Positions 23,463 to 35,700 of a DNA stretch of 64,000 bases are shown piece by piece. Position numbers and translations under genes: made by a program. The stretch comes from Neodiprion pinetum (Eukaryota; Arthropoda; Insecta; Hymenoptera; Diprionidae). Each line of letters starts with the position of its first letter. The first letter of the stretch is position 1. The stretch is from the NCBI RefSeq assembly GCF_021155775.2, contig NC_060232.1, forward strand, positions 20,653,922-20,717,921, given 5' to 3'. Below the pieces are notes generated by a model that made no database searches, was not told the DNA's origin, and saw only the letters and a program-made list of their open reading frames with translations.

Positions 23463-26081
23463 TTATATTTTGCTTATGCTAAGACTCGCTCTCAACTCCT
23501 CGAAACGCCTCTTTGGTAGCGCTTTTGTAAGGATATCGGCACACTGTACCTCGCTAGGCACGTATTGCACGCAAATATCGTTACTTTCGTACTTTTCTCG
23601 AATATAATGATACCTAATATCTATATGCTTCGTCCGCTTGTGGTATTCCGGATTTTTCACAAGACGGATAGCGCTTTGGTTATCTACGTAAAGCTTTGTA
23701 GCCTCGACGCACGAGTGCCCGAGATCTCTCAACAGCTTTCTAAGCCACATGGCTTCTCTCGTGGCCGCGGATGCCGCGACATACTCAGCTTCCGTCGTAC
23801 TGAGTGTTACGAGTTTCGGTCTCTGCGAAGACCACGTAATTGGTCCGTTTGACAAGTAGAATACGTAGCCCGTCGTCGATCTCCTTGACTCTAAGTTACT
23901 CGCAAAATCCGCATCTAAGTACCCGACCAAACCCGAGTGTCTACCGCCGCTTCGATACTCTATCCCTGATTTGACCGTACCGTTTATGTACGCGATTATT
24001 CGCTTTACCGCGCGCCAATGAGACTCGTTGTGATTATTCGTGAATCTACTCGCTGCATTCACCGCGAATGCGATGTCTGGTCTCGATACTATTGCAAGAA
24101 ACATCAATGAGCCGATCGCTTCTTTGTACGGTACATTGACTACCTCGTCGCTCTTTTCCTCGTTTGGCAAGAGTCGCGTGCGGATCTGCCGGCATCCCGA
24201 CCGGTTTTGATTTTGTCATTTCGAATCTTTCAACAACCTTACGCGTGTACGTTTCTTGATGAATCAAGATCGTCTTTTCGTCTCGATTTCTTTTTATTTG
24301 CAACCCGACAAAAATCTTCGCGTCTCCTTTCGTGATATTAAACGACTTGTCTAATTCGCTTGATATTGTCTCTAGAGTGTTCATTGACTTGGCTGCAAGT
24401 AAACCGTCGTCCACGAAAAGCGCGAGGTACACTTTTACGTTCTCGAATTTCCCGACAAAAACACAGTGATCCGCTTCACATGCTTCGAACTCATATCGAC
24501 TAAAAAAATCGACGAACTTTTTGTTCCAACATCGCGGGGCCTGTTTGAGGCCATAGAGCGACTTTATCAACTTGCACACAACACTTTTCTTCTTCACGTT
24601 GAGCCCCTCAGGAATCTCCATGAGGATGTCCTCGTCCAGCTCACCGTAGAGGAAAGCAGTCTGAACGTCGAACTGCAAAAGTTCCAGGTCCTCTTCTGCG
24701 ACGATCGCCAGCAGCGCTCGAAGCGAATCGTAGCGGACCACCGCGGCACCGGTGCGAATATCTCGGTGAAATCGATGCCCTCTCTCTGCATGAATCCCCT
24801 CGCACAAAGTCTCGCTTTGAACCTTTTCGTTCTCTTCTCTGGATCCTCTTTGATACGAAACACTCATTTCGAATCGATAAGTCTTTGATTCGGTGTTCTC
24901 GGAAGAAGTGTCCACGTATCGTTTTCCGAATGTGCTTGAAGCTCTTCCCGAACAGCACGTGCCCACTGCGCGGCATCTTTGCTGCTCATAGCTTCTTTGT
25001 ACGTTTCTGGGACATGATACTCGGCAATATTTGCGTACCTTGTTGGAGCTCGAAGATTTTCACGATTCCTCAGAACTCGTGGCCCTTGTCCAGCCCCTGG
25101 TTGCTGCTCGGTTTGGTTAGGAACCTCGATGACCTCTTCCTCTGACTCGTCGGAACTTTCGGCCTCTTCTTGTTCCTCTTCTCGTATCACAGGATTTTCT
25201 CGTCCCTTTAGCACGATTACGTCCTCGTCTTTATGCTCTTCGATCGTCTCTTGCTTTCCAGCACTCTCGTTGAACGTCACTTTACGCGACACGCCGACTT
25301 TCTTCGTTTCCGGATCGTAAACCCGATAGTTTGACGAATCCTGCTCGTAGCCGACGAATACCTTCGCTTTTGCACGCGCGTCGAGTTTCTTCGTGAACTG
25401 CTTCGGTATATGTGCAGAAACCTGGGACCCGAATATCCGCAAATGCCCGAGACTGGGCTTCTTTCCGACCCACAGCTCGTAGGGCGTCGCAGTCTTCTTC
25501 GACGATGCCGATCGATTCATCACGTACACTGCCGTATTGATCGCTTCAGCCCACAGAAACAATGGTAGTCCCTTGGCGTGAAGCATTGATCGCGCACTTC
25601 CGACGATCGTTCGGTTGTCCCGTTCTGCACGACCGTTCTGCTCCGGCGTATACGGAGCAGTATTTTCCTTCTTAATACCGTTTGCAGTCAAAAACTCGTG
25701 CATTTTCTCGTTCACAAATTCGCGACCGTTATCAGAGCGAAGTACTTTTATTTTGTTTCCGAATTCATTCTCAACAAGCTTCGCGTACTCGACAAACTTC
25801 TCAAACACGTCCGATTTGTGCTTGATGAAGTACACGTGCCGATAACCAGTCGAGTCGTCTTTGAAAGTTAAGAAGAAGCGCGCGCCACCTATCCAGTCAA
25901 CCGACATCGGCCCGCACACGTCGGTGTGAAGCTTCTCGCCCGGCTTTGTCTCGACCACGTCGATGCTTTTCTTGAACGGTAGACGGTGGGATTTTCCCAG
26001 CTGACAGGCCTCGCAAAAGAAATCTTTCTCATCTGTCATGGACACGCCCTTGACTAATCGCGCCCTCTTGACTAGATCGCG
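23463..26081 (-). pseudogene. Copia B integrase, reverse transcriptase and RNase H
   Basis: Minus-strand frames from 26081 down: integrase zinc site (FFCEACQLGKSHRLPF), DDE core (LHTDVCGPM, LRSDNGREF), Copia linker rich in Glu, then a frameshift near 24865 into reverse transcriptase (24863-24046; LALFVDDGLLAA near 24420), and another near 24170 into RNase H (24170-23463, SDADFASN-like GYLDADFASN and TLSTTEAEYVAAS). A run-on frame in 24966-24046 covers most of RT. Catalytic residues are present but at least two or three frameshifts, plus Copia C inserted upstream, break the gene. Confidence 0.9.
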
Positions 26082-26086
26082 CACCG

Positions 26087-26405
26087 TATTGAGATAAACG
26101 ACTCGTTTATTGCAGTGTCGAATGTCTCGAGGTTTAAGGGAGCAGGATGTTTTCGGATATAAATAACGATAGACACCATCAAGCATGTACATACGAAAGA
26201 TAAGGTTTTATTATTTTTTAATATTGCACGAAAACGTGTTATACTCGATAGCTGATGTTAGACGACTGACTCGCCTTCCGGCCGCGTTTTCGCATAACGC
26301 CTCTCTCGGCCACGCATGGGAACATAGTTAATGATGGCGTCGCATCGAGTGCGCACGCAGGCGCGCGACTATTCGAAAAGTCCGATAACTTTTTTTTACT
26401 CAATA
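26087..26405 (-). repeat. Copia C 3' LTR (319 bp)
   Basis: + strand TATTGAGATAAACG...TTTACTCAATA. Contains GTGCGCACGCAGGCGCGC near 26350 and an AATAAAAC-type signal on the minus strand (near 26207). Confidence 0.95.
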
Positions 26406-28933
26406 CACTCACTGTTTGAGGACTCTTCGAATGACATCAACCCTAAAATACTGCGAAGTTTCACAAACCGATCTCTCGGCACGGCTTTGGTAAATATATC
26501 CGCCCTTTGACTCTCCGTGGGCACGTATTCTACTAGAATTTCCTTACTAGCTACCTTTTCTCGAATGAAATGAAATCTCACTTCAATATGTTTTGTGCGC
26601 TTATGAAATTCCGGATTTTTCGCCAACCGAATTGCACTTTGATTATCTATGTACAGTTTAACAGCCTTATCACATGTCGAACCCAGATCAAGTGACAAAT
26701 TTCTCAGCCAGATTGCTTCGCCCGCCGCTGCTGTAGCCGCCACATACTCCGACTCTGTGGTACTCAGCGTGACTAGCTTCTGCCGCTGACTCGCCCACGC
26801 CGTTAGCCCATTCGCAAAACTAAATACGTAGCCCGTCGTTGACCGACGAGTGTCAAGATCGCCCGCGTAATCTGCATCGCAGAAACCCATGAGCTCATTT
26901 TCTTTGCCCTTGCTACTGTAAACAATACCGAGATCTCTTGCGCCGACCAAATACGCGAAGATCCGCTTCACCGCTCTCCAATGTATGAGACTATGCTTGT
27001 TCAAGAATTTTGACACCGAATTTACCGCGTATGCAACATCAGGACGCGACACTACCGCCAAAAACATAAGTGAACCCACCGCTTCACGGTACGGTACATT
27101 TTCTATAGCTTCGCCGTCTGACTCTACTGCGCTTAACGCCGCGTGAGGATCCGCAGGTACACTCACTGCTTTCGCACTCCTCATTCCAAATTTCTCTAGT
27201 ATTTTCTCTACGTATTCGCTTTGATGTATAAACATCGATTTCCTTTTTCTGTCGCGTATTATTTGCAAACCGACGAATCTACTCGCATCTCCTAGGGTTA
27301 TTTCGAATGCACCTTTCAAGAAAGTTATCATAGATTCAAGCACGCGAGACGATTTCGAGGCAACAAGCCCATCGTCGACGAACAACGCTAGATACACGCT
27401 CACACCTTCGACACACCCAGTATAAATGCACTGATCACTCGTCGACTGTTCAAGATCGAACTTTCTTATAAAATCGCTGAATTTACGATTCCAGCATCTG
27501 GGAGATTGTTTCAGCCCATATAGAGGCTTATTCAGTCGACACACCACACTGTCACAGTTTTCTTCTCCTACGTCCAGCCCCTCAGGAATCTTCATAAAGA
27601 TTTCTTCCTCGAGCTCACCGTACAAGAACGCCGTACAAACGTCAAACTGTATCAACTCGAGATCATCCAGCGTGACTCGAGCCAAGAACATCCGAAGCGA
27701 GTCATATCGCACGACAGGAGAAAACGTCTCATTGTAGTCTTTCCCACGTTGTTGTAGAAACCCACGCGCACAGAGACGTGCCTTAAAACGCTGCGCATTT
27801 TCTTTCTTCCCTCGTATGACCTTAAACACCCACTTGGAGTCTATCAGCTTCATGTCCTCGTCTCTCTTCACTAATGACCAAGTATTGTTCTTTTCATGAG
27901 CCAGCAGTTCTTCTTCGATAGCTGCAACCCACTTCGTGCCGTCTTGACCCCCTACCGCTTCGCGAAAAGTCTCAGGAGCACGATACTCGACGAAATCAAT
28001 TTCAAACACGCCCTCATCCGCCCCTCCGGCATATCTCAACGGTCTTCTGATGTTCGCACGTACTCTCAGCTCTCTCCGACCGAGCTCAGGTTCCTGTTGT
28101 TGCACTGGTTCGTCTCTTCCTTGCTGCGGAACAACTTCTCGTTGTTCTCTGATCTCGTCGTCTTCTCCCCGTTCCTCGACTCTCGGCTCTTCATCAGCAC
28201 CGTCTTCGTGTTGTTCTTCCTGTAACTTGTCACCAGGTATCACCAACACGTGTTCTCTCGGTCGCCAATCTCCGGCTCCCACTGATTCATCGAAGACAAC
28301 GTCTCTCGACACTGATACTCGCCTTGTAACGGGATCGTACAAACGATAGTTCGACGATTCTCCTTGGTATCCCACCAAGACCACTTTCTTCGACTTGTCG
28401 TCAAATTTCCTTCGGAATTGCTTTGGCACGTGTTTGTATGCCACCGAGCCGAATACTCGCACGTGTCTCAAATCCGGTTTTCGTCCAGTCCATACTTCGT
28501 ACGGCGTCTTCACCCCTGTACGACTGGAATGCACCGTTCGATTCAACACGTAGACTGCAGTTCCCACTGCCTCCGCCCACAAGTTCAACGGAAGTCCCTT
28601 CGCCCTGAGTATGGTCCTCGCACATTCGACAATCGTCCGATTAGCTCTCTCCGCCTTGCCGTTTTGTTGAGGTGTATGCGGTGCTGTGTTCTCTAACACG
28701 ATACCGCGCTGTTCTAAATATTCGTCCATTTTCTCGTTCTTGTATTCTCCCCCATTATCCGACCGCACAATTTTTATCCTCGTACCGAATTTGTTCGCCA
28801 CCATACTCTCGTACAGTTTGAACTTCTCGAGAACTTCGTTCTTGTGTTTGAGAAAATACACTATGCAGAACCCCGACGCATCGTCTATAAACGTCACATA
28901 GTACGACGCACCTCCGAGAGAATTGACTTGCAT
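26396..28933 (-). CDS. Copia C Pol: integrase, RT, RNase H (845 aa)
   Basis: Long open frame with the integrase core at the N-terminus (YVTFIDDASG, IVRSDNGGEYKN near residue 60, NGKAERANRT near 95), a charged linker, reverse transcriptase (KWVFKVIRG, KARLCARGFLQ, LALFVDDGLVAS near 518) and RNase H (GFCDADYAGD near 685, TLSTTESEYVAAT). All catalytic residues are visible. Its first ATG is internal to integrase: the true reading frame continues from the upstream gag-protease frame, separated only by what looks like a one-base deletion near 28950. The 3' end runs a few codons into the LTR. Confidence 0.93.
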   Translation of the reverse strand: MQVNSLGGASYYVTFIDDASGFCIVYFLKHKNEVLEKFKLYESMVANKFGTRIKIVRSDNGGEYKNEKMDEYLEQRGIVLENTAPHTPQQNGKAERANRTIVECARTILRAKGLPLNLWAEAVGTAVYVLNRTVHSSRTGVKTPYEVWTGRKPDLRHVRVFGSVAYKHVPKQFRRKFDDKSKKVVLVGYQGESSNYRLYDPVTRRVSVSRDVVFDESVGAGDWRPREHVLVIPGDKLQEEQHEDGADEEPRVEERGEDDEIREQREVVPQQGRDEPVQQQEPELGRRELRVRANIRRPLRYAGGADEGVFEIDFVEYRAPETFREAVGGQDGTKWVAAIEEELLAHEKNNTWSLVKRDEDMKLIDSKWVFKVIRGKKENAQRFKARLCARGFLQQRGKDYNETFSPVVRYDSLRMFLARVTLDDLELIQFDVCTAFLYGELEEEIFMKIPEGLDVGEENCDSVVCRLNKPLYGLKQSPRCWNRKFSDFIRKFDLEQSTSDQCIYTGCVEGVSVYLALFVDDGLVASKSSRVLESMITFLKGAFEITLGDASRFVGLQIIRDRKRKSMFIHQSEYVEKILEKFGMRSAKAVSVPADPHAALSAVESDGEAIENVPYREAVGSLMFLAVVSRPDVAYAVNSVSKFLNKHSLIHWRAVKRIFAYLVGARDLGIVYSSKGKENELMGFCDADYAGDLDTRRSTTGYVFSFANGLTAWASQRQKLVTLSTTESEYVAATAAAGEAIWLRNLSLDLGSTCDKAVKLYIDNQSAIRLAKNPEFHKRTKHIEVRFHFIREKVASKEILVEYVPTESQRADIFTKAVPRDRFVKLRSILGLMSFEESSNSECIE

Positions 28934-30498
28934 TTGACCGCATACATCAAATGTATCATCTCACCAGGCTGTGTATTTCGCTTGCTGTCACACACTCGAA
29001 ACGGTTGTCGATGTGCCTTCCCGAACTGACACGATTCGCAAAAGGATTTCGACGCATTTTTAATTTTTACACCGTCGACGAGACCGTTGTTTACCATTTC
29101 GCACAAAGCTCGACCACCCACGTGTCCGAGTCGCTCATGCCACAGCCTGAGATCTATCGACGTGACATTCACTTCGCTCGTCACTCGCGGTAGCTCGACA
29201 CGAAAAAACATTCTATATATGGCATTACTTTGCCTCGCACCGATAGCCACGATCTCACCCCTTTTCTTTATCGAAACCGTTGTCAAGTTGAATTCAACAT
29301 CGCAACCCTTTCCCGTGCACGCGCCCACCGAGAAAAGATTTTTCCTCAGCTCTGGTACATATAATACGTTTTCGATTACGCCCTTGTGCCACCGACCATC
29401 GACGAATTTCTCTATTCGAATTGTCCCCTCGCCCGCGACCTTGCACACACCGTCGTTCCCGAGAACAACAGTGCCGCCCTCACTCGGACGAAAATCGCTG
29501 TACCACTCGCGTCGGTATGTGATATGTCGCGACGCGCCACTGTCGGTTAACCACGAATCTGCGTTGCCGGCACCGAGCAAGCGTCTAACCTGCTCTGCCG
29601 AGGGACTCGCACGACTCTCTCGCGCTTCCCGCCCCCCTCGCTCTTCGCCGCCCGACACCATGAACGCACAATCACGCGAACCACTACCGTCCCGCTTCTC
29701 ACGATTGTTTTTCTTTGTTGGACAATCCCGCGCGTAATGCCCCTTCTCTCGACATTTGAAACACATCACGTCTTCTATCGCGCGCGGTTTTCTCGAATTT
29801 CCCGTCGACTTCGATTTATTTTTCGTACCCGCATTTTTCGCACTCGCGTTTTTCGTACTCGTATTTTTCGCACTTGTATTTTTCACAGCCGAAAGAGCCT
29901 CCGTTCTTTCTCCACCAGATCCGAGTCGTGCTTCCTCGCGAATCAGGCTATCTATCAGACTCGTTAATGTTTGATTTGCCTCGGCAACGTTATCCCACAC
30001 TGTCTGAAACGTTTCGAATCTCGACGTCAGACCCATGAGGATTTTTGCCATCACGTCGACATCATCGATAGTCCCACCGAGATCTTTCATCTGTTGAACC
30101 ATTCCCTTCACCGTTGCCACGTGCTGAGCAATCGTATCTCCCGGTGCCATGCGGTACTCGTGATACTTTTGTCTCAGAAACAAGCGATTCTGCGCAGTCT
30201 TTTGCTCGTGCATCTGACTCAGCGCGTCCCATTGTTCTTTAGCCGTTGCACACGTGACCAGGGAACGTAGCTCTCCCGCTTCCACCGACGATGCGATTAG
30301 TACTTTTGCTTTCGCATTATCTCTCTTCCACGTTTTCTTCTCAGTCGTACTCGCGTCATCCGCTGGCTTCGGTCTCTTCCCATCCACTACGTCGTCGACG
30401 TCCGCAGACTCGAGAACCGACATTATGTGATACTTCCACGTCACATAATTTGTCCCATCGAGTTTCACTATTCCTCTCACCAACTGTTCGTCGGCCAT
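28894..30498 (-). CDS. Copia C Gag-protease plus integrase start (534 aa)
   Basis: Starts ATG at 30498, about 160 bp after the 5' LTR. The N-terminus is a Copia Gag (DGTNYVTWKYHIMSVLE). Residues about 205-230 form a degenerate KNTSAKN-type hexapeptide repeat, then a CCHC knuckle CFKCREKGHYARDC near 246-259. The protease motif DSGAS is near 316, and the integrase zinc site (HERLGH, CESCQFGKAH) near 454-490. It then runs out of frame at about 28953 and ends at 28894, overlapping the Pol frame by 40 bp. In the family Gag and Pol form one frame, so the shift is probably a mutation rather than programmed. Confidence 0.93.
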   Translation of the reverse strand: MADEQLVRGIVKLDGTNYVTWKYHIMSVLESADVDDVVDGKRPKPADDASTTEKKTWKRDNAKAKVLIASSVEAGELRSLVTCATAKEQWDALSQMHEQKTAQNRLFLRQKYHEYRMAPGDTIAQHVATVKGMVQQMKDLGGTIDDVDVMAKILMGLTSRFETFQTVWDNVAEANQTLTSLIDSLIREEARLGSGGERTEALSAVKNTSAKNTSTKNASAKNAGTKNKSKSTGNSRKPRAIEDVMCFKCREKGHYARDCPTKKNNREKRDGSGSRDCAFMVSGGEERGGREARESRASPSAEQVRRLLGAGNADSWLTDSGASRHITYRREWYSDFRPSEGGTVVLGNDGVCKVAGEGTIRIEKFVDGRWHKGVIENVLYVPELRKNLFSVGACTGKGCDVEFNLTTVSIKKRGEIVAIGARQSNAIYRMFFRVELPRVTSEVNVTSIDLRLWHERLGHVGGRALCEMVNNGLVDGVKIKNASKSFCESCQFGKAHRQPFRVCDSKRNTQPGEMIHLMYAVKCKSILSEVRRTM

Positions 30499-30647
30499 TG
30501 TACCCCCACACGAGAATATTTCACTCCCACAGGTATCTTACATACGCTTCCAAAATGTCCGCCACGCGGTCGACAATCCCGACCCACGCGTCTCGTTGCC
30601 ACTCGAAAAAATTCGCGCTGTCCCTTAAAACCCCGCAGCACGATTGC

Positions 30648-30661
30648 CTGGGCCCATAACC
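30648..30661 (-). other. Copia C primer-binding site (half-tRNA type)
   Basis: + strand CTGGGCCCATAACC, directly against the 5' LTR. It equals the anticodon stem-loop region of initiator tRNA-Met, so the minus-strand RNA would pair there. This is the internal half-tRNA priming known for Drosophila copia. The same 14-mer abuts the LTRs of Copia B (32513-32526) and Copia D (57095-57108). Confidence 0.85.
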
Positions 30662-30980
30662 TATTGAGATAAACGACTCGTTTATTGCAGTGTCGAATGT
30701 CTCGAGGTTTAAGGGAGCAGGATGTTTTCGGATATAAATAACGATAGACACCATCAAGCATGTACATACGAAAGATAAGGTTTTATTATTTTTTAATATT
30801 GCACGAAAACGTGTTATACTCGATAGCTGATGTTAGACGACTGACTCGCCTTCCGGCCGCGTTTTCGCATAACGCCTCTCTCGGCCACGCATGGGAACAT
30901 AGTTAATGATGGCGTCGCATCGAGTGCGCACGCAGGCGCGCGACTATTCGAAAAGTCCGATAACTTTTTTTTACTCAATA
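30662..30980 (-). repeat. Copia C 5' LTR (319 bp)
   Basis: Reads identical to 26087-26405; bounded by the primer-binding site and the CACCG duplication. Confidence 0.95.
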
Positions 30981-30985
30981 CACCG

Positions 30986-32344
30986 CACTTTTTCTCACAT
31001 GTCCCAGACGTTCGTGCCACACGCGAAAACTCGCGACTGTCGCGTTTGCCTCATTTCCCGACAGAAAAACTCGAAACAGCATACGATATATTCGATTTCC
31101 TTGTTTAATTCCCGATGCAAATATCGTACCGTTTTTCTCGAGATTCACACGACCCTTTTCGAACACGACTCGATAGCCTTTTTCCGCGCACGCCCCTACT
31201 GAGAGCAAATTTTTCTTTAGTTTCGGCACGAAAAGAACATTTTCGATGTTTGATTTTTGCCAAACACCGTTTACGAATTTCTCGATTGACACTGTACCTC
31301 TGCCCACGACCTCGCATTCTTCGTTGTCGCCAAGCAGTACAGTGCCACCTTGCGGATCCTCACGATACTCGTTGAGCCACTCGCGACGAAACGTCATGTG
31401 CGCCGACGCTCCGCTATCGGTAAGCCAGATGTCTTCCTGATCAGCCTCTTGCACCGCTCTTACCGACTCACATGGCGAGTTCGCGCACTTAGCCCGCTCA
31501 GACTCCTCGACACCCCCTTTTTGCTCGCCGACGAACGCACAATCGCACGCTGCCTCGTCGTTCCCGCCTTTTTCTCCGCACTCACTTGCGAAATGTCCTT
31601 TTTTATGACACTTCCAGCACTCGATATTCTTCTTCGAACGCTTTTTCTTTTTCTTTTTTTCGGCATCACTTTTTCCTTCGCCGGTGTCGTCTTTCTTTTC
31701 ACCGTCGCTTTTCTTCGCTCGATCCCGCCTTGACACCGCAAGAGCACTCGCACTTTCACCGATTCCACCTTTTATTCTCGTTTCCTCGGCGACCAATCTT
31801 TCCATAAGATTTTCGAGTGTTTGTCGAGCAGGATCGACATTGTCCCATACCGATGTGAACACCGCGAACTTCGACGATAAACTCCCGATTAATTTCGCGC
31901 CACGGATTTATCCGTTACCGTTTCCCTAGAGTTGATTAGCCCGGCGGCCATATTTTGCACCGATGCAATGTGCTGTTCCATCGACTCTCCGGCCGGCATT
32001 TTGTACTCGTAATATTTTCGCCACATGTCCATTTTATTCGACTCACTTCTCTGCTCGTGCAAGAGACACAATTTGTCCCACATCTCCTTAGAAGTATTAC
32101 AGGTCAATAACAGCTTGAGTTTCTTCGATTCCACGGACGAAGAGATCAAGTATCCCGCTTTCGCGTCTTCCTTTCTCCATTCTTTCGCCCCTGGCGAATT
32201 TCGTTCCGTTGGCATCGTCCTCGCGCCGTCCACGATGTCATCTACGCCTTTTGCGATAAATAATTTCTTGATCTGATACTTCCATTCTTGGAAATCGTTC
32301 CCGTCGAATTTCTTGAGATTTCGATTTGAGATGTCGTCGGACAT
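30986..32344 (-). pseudogene. Copia B Gag-protease
   Basis: Gag starts at ATG 32344 (DGNDFQEWKYQIKKLF). A frameshift near 31880 separates residues up to VTDKSVARN from the continuing frame 31862-30986, which has Gag C-terminal helices, a Lys-rich tract, a CCHC knuckle CWKCHKKGHFASEC, protease DSGASAHMTF (near 31410) and the integrase zinc start WHERLGHVRKS, where Copia C interrupts. Closely related to Copia F in sequence. Confidence 0.88.
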
Positions 32345-32512
32345 GTCGGATGCAAAATTTCACACACAGATTCTCGAATACTGCACGCACGCGGTTTGCC
32401 CACAATGGCTGCCGTACAACGCGCCTCGCGAAAAAAAATCCCGAACGACTATTTCCAATCTTCCCTTCTCTCACACCGCACAAAAAAACTCTGCACAGTA
32501 TTCAGGTGTGGA

Positions 32513-32526
32513 CTGGGCCCATAACC
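32513..32526 (-). other. Copia B primer-binding site (half-tRNA type)
   Basis: CTGGGCCCATAACC on the + strand, immediately beside the 5' LTR start at 32527; complementary on the minus-strand RNA to the initiator tRNA-Met anticodon arm. Confidence 0.85.
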
Positions 32527-32715
32527 TGTTGAATTAATAGCCTGTTTGGTTGTGCAAATTTGTGTGAGGGATGGATTGGAGGATAATAAAATAGTCGGTT
32601 TTATTTATTGAACAAGATGGCTGCATAACACGCTTTTATTTCGTTTGAGAGTACAGAGACTTGTTCTTGTATAAGCGATCAGAGCGACACTAACACGTCG
32701 ACCGTGTGCCTTCAC

Positions 32716-35700
32716 CATATATGTAATACTCCTATATGGACAGTTTCTATAAGTGGAAGCTGTTTCGATAAAGTGAAACAGATGATATCACTTTCTCTAT
32801 CCTCCGTGGACCCAACTCAGTTCTGCGCATTCTTTTGTGCGCAGAGGGGAAAAAGGCGAGTTATTCAAATAAGATATATCGTGGCAATAATTTTTTTATG
32901 ATTTTTAAAGAAAAAAATTTTTTTCTTGAAATATAAATGATAATATAAAATGATAATAAATATTCAAGTTCTTATTGATTGGAAGAATGTAAAAAAATAA
33001 TTTATTTTTATTAAATTCTAGAAGTATTCTTAAAAAATAGAATCAAACAAACCTTATTCATATTCCTTTTGTTTTTCGCAAATGCTTCTGAAAAATGACA
33101 AGTTAATAAAGATATATCAAGTACTTGGACGTAACAATATTAGTAAAATTGGAAATAAAAATAAATTCAGCTAATACAATTTTATTAAACACAAAAAATT
33201 ATATAATGTAGTTTGTTAATTTTTTATTGATTATAAAATGAAATGAGTTTATTATACTTTTGCCGAACATAATTATCTTTAACCGACAATTTTTTAGCTT
33301 CGTAGAAAAATCTCGTGTTTAAATATACTTCAATAATCCATTTACATAACTGATGACGATGATTATCAGAAAAATTTTGGAGTAAAACATGTTCGTTCAT
33401 CTCTTTATTATCAAACATTATTCCAATTTTTTGACATATTTGATTTGTAACAGTAGTTTTAATATTTTTGTTCAGTAATTCATGCGAATATTGTCTAATT
33501 ATTTTTTCTGAAATCTTACAAATACTAATAACATCTTTTGATGGTATTTTAAATGGTCCTCTATTTTTTATTAGAGATAATAGAGGCATGGTTTCTCGTG
33601 ATTCATCTGAAATTAACTGGTTTTGGCATACAGAACAGAATATGATTTTAGAAACTCTGTGTGAAACATAACCAGCTATGTACAAAACGATATTTTCGAC
33701 GAATGGCGTTAGTTCCCAACAATAACGAATATAATCATGATCTGAAATATCAGGATTTTCAGTAGCTCGAAGCAAATCTGCATGCCCAATTTGATCGTGA
33801 CAATTTTCAGTGTTAGATGATACATGTAAAATATCTACATTGTCAAAAGCACAATTACCATTTTCAAATTGTTTTAACTCGTGCTTTACTAATAAGCGCT
33901 TATACGCACTTTTAAATTGTAAAACATTTGGATTATTATTGAAACCTCCACGACTTCTGATGGCGCTAAAAAATGTTTCAATATAATCCTGAGACAACTT
34001 ATAAGTTAATAAATAACTCATCCCTTCCTGTTTTAATTTATCATAAAGAGGAAATATATTCCTTAAAGCTATAATCATTCCAATGAATCCAGTTTTTCGT
34101 TGAGAATTAATTAAAGGTGTCCCCTTGTCAATACATAAATTAATAATATAGTTTTCAAATTTCAGAGCATGCTCTTTCATTTCGGAATAGGTATCATCAG
34201 TCAGCGGGGTATTAAATTCTCCTTTAGAAAATTTATTTTTACAATTTAGCATATCACCCATATTGTTAAAATTTAAGCAAAATAAAGCTGTTTCTGAACT
34301 GTCTTGAAAGTCTTTTTGGATTTCTGTATCATCTATCATTTGTAAAAAGTTTAAAGCTTTTGAGACACTTTCGCTAAGTGTTTGTATGGCTAATTTTACA
34401 TTCATTTTGTTATTTTGATAATGAACGTGTTTTTTAGTTAACTTATTTGCTACTCTTAATCCTTCTTTGCATTGTAAATCGTGCAATTTCTCTATGTATG
34501 ACCATGAAATAGATTTATTGTCAACAGTTTTTATTATTTTGTGATCTCCTAAAGTATTCCGAATTAACTTAATCATGTGACAAAAATCATAAAATATGTA
34601 ACATTTTTCAGATGTCGCCGGATTTGTAAAGTAAGGTTTAAAATTCGGTCCAAAATTCAAATTAGCACCTAAAGAATTGCACATACTTATATTCGATGCA
34701 GCTCCATCGAAAGTTATTGAGTAAACTTTGCAATTAGCTTTTTGTAATAATTCGAATGCCAATCTCAAAATACTTGCGCGCTCTTCAGCATTCAATGATC
34801 TAACTAAAAAATAACCAATTGGAATTTTCCAGTTTTCATTCAAGGAAACAGCCATTAAAACCAATGCATTTTTTGCTGTGATCGGATTGTCGTTATCAGA
34901 GTAAGCGGAGTCTGTATTTTGTATTGTCCCGAAGTTTATACCTCCGTGAAATTCTTTTTTGTCATAAATTATTTCTTCTTTTATTGACATTTCATCCAGA
35001 ACCAAATTAACTATGCCACTCTTCTCTTTACATCGCAATTCAATAGCTTTAAACGATTCATCTGTAAACCCAGGTGAGCCATCCACTACTCTGTACCACG
35101 ATTTTATAGTTGACACAGATGGTACATGTTTATTGAATTTTTCTCGAACGTATTTGTAAGCCTTGGGCGAATAAAAATATAAAGATAATGCAAAAGAACG
35201 AACTTGCGGTGTGTATCCTCTTCCATCTTTAACTTTCATACTTGTTATACTTGTTATATCTTCTGACATCATACTCTACGTAGAAAGAAATATTATGAAG
35301 TATATGACCGAAGAAAAACTTTGAGATTTTTTTTCATTTTGCGATCTTTCCATTTAAAAATGAAAAAAAAAAACACGTCACGTGTAATTATTGATAAGTG
35401 AATTAATTAATATTAATGAAAATATTGTACCGAAACCCGTCAATAAAAGTTAAAAGAAAATATATATACAATTGTTTCAAATCTTAGATAATAAACACAC
35501 TATCATGTAAATATCAATAAACAATATTATGAATAAAATTCGTCGTCGATAACATTTGTGTAAAATATATACAATTTTATATTTATACAATTTATATTAG
35601 TTAGAATATACTATACCATCAGAGCATCACCACTTTCATCAGTTAACATACGGTTCTCCTTAAGATGATTTACTAAATCTTTCAAAGATTTAATTTTTCT

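Larger units (their letters stand above)
26087..30980 (-). mobile_element. Copia C, youngest nested Copia, nearly intact
   Basis: Two 319-bp LTRs (26087-26405 and 30662-30980) read identical by eye and have unusual TATTG...CAATA termini. The perfect target duplication CACCG lies at 26082-26086 and 30981-30985, inside the pol gene of Copia B. Internal genes need only one single-base repair to form a continuous gag-pol frame. The primer-binding site is at 30648-30661. Confidence 0.96.

Noticed and set aside
28894..28953. Gag/Pol frame overlap in Copia C as programmed frameshifting
   Set aside because: The overlap falls inside integrase, no slippery site is evident, and Copia elements use a single frame, so a one-base deletion is simpler.
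29737..29974. Plus-strand frames with a repeated FRTRIFRTR pattern
   Set aside because: Shadow of the KNTSAKN-type repeat in Copia C Gag on the other strand.
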